The notes beneath the pieces were generated by a model. It saw only the letters and a list, made by a program, of their open reading frames with translations. It had not been told where the DNA came from and did not search any database. 12,322 nucleotides of DNA from Porphyromonadaceae bacterium UBA7048 (lineage in GTDB: Bacteria; Bacteroidota; Bacteroidia; Bacteroidales; Muribaculaceae): positions 1-12,322 of the forward strand of contig DLAL01000045.1 in NCBI GenBank assembly GCA_002493945.1. Reading direction: 5' to 3'. The position numbers were made by a program, and so were the translations under genes. Shown here one piece after another: positions 5,956 to 12,322 of this stretch (its first letter is position 1; each line of letters opens with the position of its first letter).

Positions 5956-8900
5956 ATGGAAATAACAAGTCCTATTCAATGCCATCCCCGATGGATTCGG
6001 GCGCTGAGGCCATTTTTGGTCTTTGTGATGTTATGCATCGGAGTCTACGGCTATGCAGCCGACAACAAAGTGACTCTCGATGTCAGCAACGGTACACTCG
6101 AAAGCGTTCTGCGCGCTATCGAGAAACAGACAGATTACCGTTTCTTCTACAGCAAGGAAACAGTGAACGTAAAAGTCAATGTCAGCATCAAGGCCCGGAA
6201 TGAAGCTGTGACAGCCGTGCTTGACAAACTTCTTCCTTCGCATGGAATAAATTATGTAATAAACGACAAGCGGATCGCGCTGAAAAATGCACCCACTCAG
6301 TCTCGCCCTTCAAATCAAGAGGTTTCTAAAGGTAATAATATAGTAGTTTTCGGCACAGTGTCCGATATTCATGGCGAGCCGCTGATTGGCGTGTCCATAA
6401 CAGTTGAGGGACAGCAGAAAGGTGTTACTACCGACGTATACGGCAAGTACTCCATCGAAGTTCCGCAGGGAAGCAGCCTGCAGTTTTCTTATATAGGCCA
6501 TACTGCGCAGAAAAAGAAAGCGAAACAGGCCGGTAAACTTGACGTAATATTAGAGGAGGATTCGGAGTTGCTCAGTGAAGTCGTTGTCATCGGTTACGGC
6601 ACAATCGACAAGAAGGAGCTTACTTCGGCTGTGTCGCATGTGAGTGCGAAAGATTTCCAGTCGGTCGCGACGACTGATGTGTCGATGCTTATTCAGGGCA
6701 AAGTGCCCGGTCTGTCGGTCGTGAACACTGCTGCCGCCGACCCTAACTCTGCTGCAAGTCTTCAGATTCGCGGTGTGTCGTCGCGCGAGGCCGGCCTCGG
6801 TCCTCTGATTGTGCTCGACGGTGTTCCGGGAGCCAGTCTGACCAACATCAATCCTAATGATATTGAATCGTTCGACGTCCTTAAGGACGGCGCCGCATCT
6901 GCCATATACGGTACTCGCGGTTCTAACGGTGTGATTGTAATAACCACAAAGAAAGGCGCACGCGACGGTCAGACTCACACTACTTATACCGCTACTCTTT
7001 CGTGGGATAAGGCAAACCGCGACCTCGACATGATGACAGCAGAGGACTACCGCAATCTGCGCATTCCTTCGGGCGATGTGGCTGTCGATCTCGGCGCGAG
7101 CGAAGACCTGTTCAACCTTGTTCAGCAGACTGCCTTCAAGCAGCAGCACACACTCACTGTAAGCGGCGGCAGTACGAACTCCAACTATCGCGCGACTATC
7201 GACTACCGCAATGCCGACGGCATAGAGCGTACCGGCAACCGCGAGGAATACGGCGCACGTGCCTCTCTCAACCACACCACCAAGGGAGGCCTCTTATCGA
7301 TTAACCTTAATATAGCGCCGCGTGTGGTTTACCGCACTCTCGCTGACAATGATGTGTTCCGCCGCGCTCTGGAAGCCAACCCTACCACTCCGGTATGGAA
7401 TCCTGACGACCCCGGCCGCTATTACAATTTTACCGACCACAACGGTTTTGAGAATCCTCTTGAGACAATGGCTCTTGTGAAGAACAAAAGCCATGAAAAG
7501 ATTATCGACTGGGACGGCACTCTGAAACTCAACCTGCTTCCGCTCTTTATGCCGGATGCCAAGTACAACCAGACCCTTAATACACAGATTACATTCGCCG
7601 ACCACCAGTACAACAACGACGCCAGCTATTTCGAGCCGTCGACGATGAACAAGCACCTGATGTCCAGCACAAAGGGTTATGGCGCACGCACAGCCAACAA
7701 TGCCCGCAACCTCAGCCTTGAATGGCTCGGCAACTACAGCATCAGCCTTGACAAACACAATATCCGCGCAATGGTGGGCTACTCCTACCAGTACTGGCAG
7801 AACTCCGGCTTCAGCTGCGAGAACAAAGACTTCGCCAACGACGGTCTCGGTGCCGACAATATCGGCTCGGGCGACTGGATGAAGCAGGAAGGCGAAATCG
7901 GCATGAGCAGCTACAGGGAAGACAACAAGCTTATAGCTTTCTTCGGCCGAATCAGCTACGACTATGCCGGCCGCTATCTTTTCACTGCATCAATGCGTCG
8001 TGAAGGTTCCTCAAAGTTCGGCAAGAACCACAAATGGGGTAACTTCCCCGCCGTTTCCGCCGGCTGGCGCATCTCTGAGGAAAGCTTCATGGAAGACACC
8101 CGCTCGTGGCTGAATGACCTGAAGATACGCGCCGACTTCGGTGTAACGGGCAATCAGGAATTCGGCAACTACCTGTCGCTCGACACGATGGGCCCGTTCG
8201 GCTACAGCTATTATAACGGCCAGTGGGTACGAGTATGGGGTCCGGGCAAGAATGTGAACTCCGACCTGCACTGGGAACAGGGCAAGAACTGGAACGTCGG
8301 TCTTGACTTCTCGATGTTCAACAGCCGGCTCTACGGCTCACTCAACTACTTCCGCCGCCGCCAGCAGGACCTGCTGGGCAACTACCGTGTCCCGATGCCT
8401 CCCTACCTGTTCACGCACACCTACGTGAATGTGGGCACGATGGAGAACCAGGGCTTCGAGTTCGACGTGACCTTCAATGCCGTGAAGACCCGTGATTTCT
8501 CATATACGATGAATTTCATCGGCACCACCCAGTCCAACAAATTCGTAGACTTCAGCAATTCTGAATTTGTCGGCAACGACTATTATGATGTGGCCTATAC
8601 CGAGATACCTTATCCCAACATCCCCATCCAGCGCATCGAGAAGGGCCGCTCCATCGGTAGCTTCCATATGTTCAAGTATGCCGGTGTCACCTCCGATGGC
8701 GAATGGCTCATCTACGACAAGGACGGAGATATAATCCAGGGCATCCAGGGCACAGAGGCCGACCGCCAGTATGTAGGCAACGGTCTTCCCAAATTCACGC
8801 TCTCCACGAACCACACCTTCCGCTACAAGAATTTCGATCTTTCGCTCTTCTTCCGCGGTGCTTTCGGATTCGATATCTTCAATATCCACGATTTCTATTA

Positions 8901-9246
8901 CGGCACGCGCAACTTCTCCGGCAACATGCTCCGCAAGGCATACGGAAAGAATGTCGAGATATCGTCGACGCAGAATCCTATCGTAAGCGATTTCTTCCTG
9001 CAGCGCGGCGACTGGTTCAAGCTCGACCAGATCACGCTGGGCTACAGTCTGCCTCTGCAGAAGACGCGCTTCATGGAATCGCTCCGCATCTACGGCACGG
9101 TGCGCAACGTATTCACCATCACCAAATTCAAGGGTATGGACCCGTCCAACTACCAGGTGAACGGCCTCACTCCCGGAGCCACCGGCGCACGCAGCTACTA
9201 TCCTACCACGCGACAGTTCATACTCGGTGTGCAGCTTGATTTTTAA
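5956..9246 (+). CDS. susC: SusC/RagA-family TonB-dependent outer-membrane transporter with STN domain
   Basis: A 1096-aa TonB-dependent importer of glycans that works with the SusD lipoprotein next to it. A signal peptide covers about 1-35 (LVFVMLCIGVYGYAA). An STN domain follows at about 38-112 (TLESVLRAIEKQTDYRFFYS), the mark of a receptor that signals to FecR. A carboxypeptidase-regulatory-like domain spans about 130-200 (GTVSDIHGEPLIGVSITVEG). Then come the SusC signature VVVIGYGTIDKKELTSAV (209-226), the plug with DGAASAIYGTRGSNGVIVIT (311-330), and a long beta-barrel ending in QFILGVQLDF with the terminal Phe needed for outer-membrane insertion. Full length, no break seen. It heads an operon: susD starts 27 nt downstream. 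The ligand cannot be told from sequence. The STN domain plus divergent fecI-fecR make transenvelope induction very likely. Confidence 0.97.
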   Translation: MEITSPIQCHPRWIRALRPFLVFVMLCIGVYGYAADNKVTLDVSNGTLESVLRAIEKQTDYRFFYSKETVNVKVNVSIKARNEAVTAVLDKLLPSHGINYVINDKRIALKNAPTQSRPSNQEVSKGNNIVVFGTVSDIHGEPLIGVSITVEGQQKGVTTDVYGKYSIEVPQGSSLQFSYIGHTAQKKKAKQAGKLDVILEEDSELLSEVVVIGYGTIDKKELTSAVSHVSAKDFQSVATTDVSMLIQGKVPGLSVVNTAAADPNSAASLQIRGVSSREAGLGPLIVLDGVPGASLTNINPNDIESFDVLKDGAASAIYGTRGSNGVIVITTKKGARDGQTHTTYTATLSWDKANRDLDMMTAEDYRNLRIPSGDVAVDLGASEDLFNLVQQTAFKQQHTLTVSGGSTNSNYRATIDYRNADGIERTGNREEYGARASLNHTTKGGLLSINLNIAPRVVYRTLADNDVFRRALEANPTTPVWNPDDPGRYYNFTDHNGFENPLETMALVKNKSHEKIIDWDGTLKLNLLPLFMPDAKYNQTLNTQITFADHQYNNDASYFEPSTMNKHLMSSTKGYGARTANNARNLSLEWLGNYSISLDKHNIRAMVGYSYQYWQNSGFSCENKDFANDGLGADNIGSGDWMKQEGEIGMSSYREDNKLIAFFGRISYDYAGRYLFTASMRREGSSKFGKNHKWGNFPAVSAGWRISEESFMEDTRSWLNDLKIRADFGVTGNQEFGNYLSLDTMGPFGYSYYNGQWVRVWGPGKNVNSDLHWEQGKNWNVGLDFSMFNSRLYGSLNYFRRRQQDLLGNYRVPMPPYLFTHTYVNVGTMENQGFEFDVTFNAVKTRDFSYTMNFIGTTQSNKFVDFSNSEFVGNDYYDVAYTEIPYPNIPIQRIEKGRSIGSFHMFKYAGVTSDGEWLIYDKDGDIIQGIQGTEADRQYVGNGLPKFTLSTNHTFRYKNFDLSLFFRGAFGFDIFNIHDFYYGTRNFSGNMLRKAYGKNVEISSTQNPIVSDFFLQRGDWFKLDQITLGYSLPLQKTRFMESLRIYGTVRNVFTITKFKGMDPSNYQVNGLTPGATGARSYYPTTRQFILGVQLDF

Positions 9247-9273
9247 TCAATACTAAACAAGAATTAACTCACA

Positions 9274-11001
9274 ATGAAAGCATATAAATACTTGATAGTC
9301 CTGGCTCTGTCCTCTCTGTCGTTATCGTCGTGCACCGACCTTGACGAGACAGTCTACAGCCAAGTCAGCTCCAACAACTATTTCAATACACGCGAAGATG
9401 TGGTCTCTATGGCATTCCGCTCATTCGAGCACGGCTACTGGACCATAGTTCCGCGATTCAGAATAAATGAGCTTCCTGCCGACCAGCTTATCATCCCGCG
9501 CCGCGACGGCAGCTGGGATGACGGCGGTGTGTGGCGTCAGTTCCACTACCATACCTGGACGCCCGATATCTCGCGTCATGTGCACGACGAATGGGACTCG
9601 CAGTTCGCAGGTATCGCTCAGGCTAATTTCGCCATCGACCGTTTCAACGAACTTGACCCGAAGGCATTCGGCTTCGAGGAAGACGAATGGAATTCACTGA
9701 AGACACAGAACAAGGTGCTGCGCTGCTGGTACTATCTGCGCCTGCTCGACGCCTTCCGCAACGTCCCGTTCATCGTAAGCTACGACGACCAGACTCAGAA
9801 CACCCTGTCGCAGGTTCCTCCGAAGCAGATTTTCGATTTCATAGAAAGCGAGATCAAGGAGGCCATTCCTCTGCTTTACAAGAAAGAGAAGCTCGGTGAC
9901 GGTTCGAGATATGCCAATCTCTGGACACAGGCCGGCGCCGCCGCGCTGCTGGTGCGTCTGTATCTGAACGCCAAGGAGTATATCGGTGAGGACCGCCTCG
10001 AAGACTGCGAGAAAGTGGCTCAGGATATCGTCGACGGCGTGTACGGAGCATACAAGGTCGCTGACCGCTGGGATGCGCCCTTCGACTCGGACAACGACGC
10101 CTGCGACGAGCTGGTATTCTTCTTCTCCGGTTCCTGCAACTACACGTCATGGCACTACAACCAGCTGTACAACTGGGGTGTACCGTCCTATTCGTACTAT
10201 TACTTCGAAGACGACAAAGTGAAGCACGGCGGCCACAACGGCGAGTTCGTATGCTCGCCCAGCTATGACCCCACCGGACAGCTGTACGACTACAAGCTCG
10301 GCATGACCGTGCAGAAGTTCCGCAAATATCCCGGCGACTACCGTCTGGACAAGTATGTGAACCTCGGCGGCGGCAAGCGTAAGGGCATGTTCCTCTTCGG
10401 CTATCTCGAGTATATGCAGAACGGTGTGAAGCGCAAGCTGAAAGCGCCTGAAATGCCTTACGACCTGTGCATCCGCGATGCCGTCGGTCAGTTCCATTAT
10501 CTGAAGGAAGGCAAATGGCTGTCATCGCCCGAGAGCAACATGACTACCGGCGACTATAACTCCGGATGGTACACCGTGAAGTATCCTATGTACAGCAACA
10601 ACGATCCGGGTGCCGGCGAGAGCGATTTTGCTGAAATCCGTCTGCCCGAAATCATATACACCCTCGCCGAGTGCAAGCTGCGCAAGGGTGATGCCGCCAC
10701 GGCAGGCACACTCCTCAACAGTGTGCGCCGCCGCAACTACCCCGACGACGTGCTGAAGGACGTGCTCTATAAGCCCGAAGGCAACGTCACGCTGGACATG
10801 GACGAGATGCTCGACGAATGGGGCCGCGAGTTCCTGGCAGAAGGACGCCGACGCATCGACCTCATCCGCTTCGACAAGTTCAACAAGGGCATATGGTGGG
10901 ACAAGAAGCCCGATGCCGACGACCACACCAAGATCTATCCCGTGCCGCGCGTGCAGATTACGACCAATTCGGCATTGGTACAGAATCCCGGTTACAATTG
11001 A
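9274..11001 (+). CDS. susD: SusD/RagB-family surface glycan-binding lipoprotein
   Basis: A 575-aa outer-membrane lipoprotein that forms the lid over SusC and binds the oligosaccharide. The signal peptide ends in the lipobox LSSC (Cys20), followed by TDLDE, an acidic run of the kind that sends Bacteroidetes lipoproteins to the cell surface. The N-terminal SusD-like domain includes the TPR-type segment near QNKVLRCWYYLRLLDAFRNVPF. The C-terminal RagB/SusD domain shows EIRLPEIIYTLAECKLRKGD and then WGREFLAEGRRRIDLIRF (516-533), the family's most conserved stretch. Many aromatic residues lie in the middle (about 280-315), some probably in the glycan site. It follows susC by 27 nt and precedes the SusE-like gene by 24 nt, so co-transcription is near certain. 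Confidence 0.97.
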   Translation: MKAYKYLIVLALSSLSLSSCTDLDETVYSQVSSNNYFNTREDVVSMAFRSFEHGYWTIVPRFRINELPADQLIIPRRDGSWDDGGVWRQFHYHTWTPDISRHVHDEWDSQFAGIAQANFAIDRFNELDPKAFGFEEDEWNSLKTQNKVLRCWYYLRLLDAFRNVPFIVSYDDQTQNTLSQVPPKQIFDFIESEIKEAIPLLYKKEKLGDGSRYANLWTQAGAAALLVRLYLNAKEYIGEDRLEDCEKVAQDIVDGVYGAYKVADRWDAPFDSDNDACDELVFFFSGSCNYTSWHYNQLYNWGVPSYSYYYFEDDKVKHGGHNGEFVCSPSYDPTGQLYDYKLGMTVQKFRKYPGDYRLDKYVNLGGGKRKGMFLFGYLEYMQNGVKRKLKAPEMPYDLCIRDAVGQFHYLKEGKWLSSPESNMTTGDYNSGWYTVKYPMYSNNDPGAGESDFAEIRLPEIIYTLAECKLRKGDAATAGTLLNSVRRRNYPDDVLKDVLYKPEGNVTLDMDEMLDEWGREFLAEGRRRIDLIRFDKFNKGIWWDKKPDADDHTKIYPVPRVQITTNSALVQNPGYN

Positions 11002-11025
11002 TAAACAACATTAATATATCTCAAA

Positions 11026-11484
11026 ATGAAAATATATAAATTCATGGTCATTGCCATAGCCCTCGTCATCGGGCTGCTGGCAACAAGCTGCGAAGATGAA
11101 AAAGAGGTGCTTGTAATAGAGGGAAATATTCCCATCAAGACATCTACACTCTATATCGTCGGCGACGCCACTCCGGCAGGATGGGATGTAAACAACATGT
11201 ACCTTCTGGATATGAGCGAGGAAGACCATCTCGTATTTATCTACGACGGTAATCTGTCGAAGGGTGAAATGAAAGCATATCTTGCCCAGGGCGACTGGGA
11301 TCTGGCTCCGTGCGTGCGTCCTATGACAGCAGGCTCACCCATAAGCAAGGCCGACAATACCGAGTCTTTCCAGCTCTATACGGGCGGCGAAGACCTCAAG
11401 TGGTCAGTGAAGGATGCAGGACACTACCGTCTGGTGTTCGACCTTCGCAACTGGACATTCTCCACCACATTCCTCGGATACTGA
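11026..11484 (+). CDS. Small SusE/SusF-like outer-membrane lipoprotein
   Basis: A 152-aa lipoprotein with signal peptide and lipobox LATSC (Cys22), then EDEKE, an acidic surface-export signal. The mature part opens with TLYIVGDATPAGWD, the hallmark of the starch-binding-type modules of SusE and SusF, and ends YRLVFDLRNWTFSTTF, the usual final strands of that module. It has only one such module; SusE and SusF carry two or three and are more than twice as long, and the usual N-terminal Ig-like domain is missing. It probably binds glycan at the surface, with W53 and the aromatics of the LYTGGEDLKWSV segment as candidate contacts. The frame is intact, so this looks like a naturally short version rather than a broken gene. 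The ligand is unknown. Confidence 0.82.
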   Translation: MKIYKFMVIAIALVIGLLATSCEDEKEVLVIEGNIPIKTSTLYIVGDATPAGWDVNNMYLLDMSEEDHLVFIYDGNLSKGEMKAYLAQGDWDLAPCVRPMTAGSPISKADNTESFQLYTGGEDLKWSVKDAGHYRLVFDLRNWTFSTTFLGY

Positions 11485-11568
11485 TCCGGCGAGGTTTCAG
11501 TAAATTCATGCAATAATTTCACGATGTTCTTATAAGATTGGTTTTATGGTTCCGCATGCGGTCTCCCG

Positions 11569-11590
11569 GCTCCGGCTTCTATGCCGGAGC
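11569..11590 (+). promoter_or_regulatory. Intercistronic hairpin before the glycoside hydrolase-like gene
   Basis: GCTCCGGC (11569-11576) and GCCGGAGC (11583-11590) form a perfect 8-bp stem with a 6-nt loop TTCTAT, inside the 145-bp gap that separates the SusE-like gene from the next gene. The earlier gaps in the operon are only 24-27 nt. No T-run follows, so it is more likely an RNA-stability or partial-termination element that lowers expression of the enzyme relative to susCD. Confidence 0.4.
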
Positions 11591-11629
11591 ATGGGACACC
11601 TCATAAGCCTGACATACAAAACAAGCAAT

Positions 11630-12322
11630 ATGACAAAACATTCGATAACACATAAACTGGCGGCTGCGGCACTGTCCTGCGCTATAGCATTTTCTTCGAT
11701 AGCCTGCAGCGACGACGAATCCGACGGTCCCGGAAAAGACCCCGAACCTCCTGTTACCACCCTTCCCGAACTCCCCGTCCCGGGCGATATCCACAATTAC
11801 AAGGCCCCTCTCTACTGGAGTATCTATGAATATGCCCGTGAGATGGAGCTCGCCGGCGTGCCTTACGACCAGATGGATCTGAGCTCTGACGAGTGGGACG
11901 CTGTCATTGACATGATGGCCACCAAGTTCAAGCCTTACGGCTATGACATGATATGCACCGACGGATTCCTCCCTCAGAAGGCGCGCGACGGCGGCATCTA
12001 TATGTCGCACTACGGATCTATGCCGCTCAAAGAGCTTGTCCGCCGCGCAAAGGCCAAGGGCCTGAAAGTGGGCGTCTATGACAATCCTTTGTGGATAAAG
12101 GGCAACCTTAACAGTAAGGTGCCCGGCACAAACTATGCCCTGCGGTCACTCATCCGCAATCCTCAGGACAAGGTGCTCTATCCCTCGGTTACAGACCGTC
12201 CCGATTTCACCTGGCTTGTGACCGACCATCCCGGTGCACGCGAATATATCGACGGATGGTTCAAGCATTACCACGATCTCGGTGTCGACTTCGTGCGCAT
12301 GGACTTCATGTGCTGGTATGAG
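11630..12322 (+). CDS. Lipoprotein, putative TIM-barrel glycoside hydrolase (cut by window end)
   Basis: Open from ATG 11630 to the last base, giving the first 231 codons; the 3' end lies outside the window. Signal peptide with Cys26 in SSIAC, followed by SDDE, a good surface-export signal; Cys17 is a weaker alternative. A Pro-rich linker (about 35-52) leads to a catalytic-type domain. WSIYEYAREMELAG, YGYDMICTDGF, PLKELVRRAKAKGLKVGVYD and LGVDFVRMDFMCWYE follow in the order of successive beta strands and helices of a (beta/alpha)8 barrel, and resemble alpha-galactosidase/melibiase-type (GH27/GH36, clan GH-D) barrels. The Asp of VRMDF is a candidate nucleophile by analogy. I cannot assign a GH family. 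As the fourth gene of the PUL it would process the glycan brought in by SusCD. Barrel and lipoprotein calls are fairly sure; substrate is open. Confidence 0.7.
   Translation, partial: MTKHSITHKLAAAALSCAIAFSSIACSDDESDGPGKDPEPPVTTLPELPVPGDIHNYKAPLYWSIYEYAREMELAGVPYDQMDLSSDEWDAVIDMMATKFKPYGYDMICTDGFLPQKARDGGIYMSHYGSMPLKELVRRAKAKGLKVGVYDNPLWIKGNLNSKVPGTNYALRSLIRNPQDKVLYPSVTDRPDFTWLVTDHPGAREYIDGWFKHYHDLGVDFVRMDFMCWYE

Noticed and set aside
1..12322. tRNA, rRNA, CRISPR array, insertion sequence or attachment site
   Set aside because: I looked for cloverleaf arms, regularly spaced repeats, transposase motifs and terminal inverted repeats and saw none.

Overview
The window looks like chromosomal DNA from a gut-type member of the Bacteroidales. 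It carries a SusC/SusD pair with a FecI-type sigma factor and a FecR-type anti-sigma factor, lipoproteins with an acidic stretch right after the lipobox cysteine, and promoters of the Bacteroidetes type (TTG/TTTG, about 20 nt, TAnnTTTG). Fairly GC-rich coding sequence in an otherwise Bacteroidales-like gene set would fit Muribaculaceae, but I cannot prove the family from sequence alone.

Layout. (1) 33-1910, minus: a 625-aa protein with a C-terminal CbxX/CfqX-type AAA+ ATPase domain behind an N-terminal half I do not recognise. (2) 1911-2530: a 620-bp divergent intergenic region. It holds a good minus-strand promoter, a long leader with five alternating, mutually complementary GGAGG/CCTCC segments, a possible 25-codon ORF and a perfect 12-bp tandem repeat. 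(3) 2531-3853, plus: xylose isomerase xylA, with no xylulokinase beside it. (4) 3854-4128: a convergent intergenic region with two strong hairpins that end xylA and fecR. (5) 4129-5758, minus: fecI then fecR. (6) 5956 to the window end, plus: a polysaccharide utilisation locus made of a SusC-like transporter with an N-terminal STN signalling domain, SusD, a one-module SusE/F-like lipoprotein, and a lipoprotein with a TIM-barrel glycoside-hydrolase look that the window edge cuts off.

How the genes work together. fecI-fecR and the susC operon are divergent. SusC carries the STN domain that in this family touches the periplasmic part of FecR. The likely circuit is: glycan bound by SusD/SusC at the outer membrane, STN contact with FecR, release of FecI, transcription of susC and downstream genes. 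The terminal lipoprotein would cut glycan at the surface or in the periplasm. The substrate cannot be read from this window. xylA feeds xylose into the pentose phosphate pathway via xylulose, and nothing seen ties it to the PUL.

The least explained part is the AAA+ gene and its leader (1-2280). The fused N-terminal domain is unfamiliar, and the leader looks built to switch between alternative RNA folds and may encode a short peptide.
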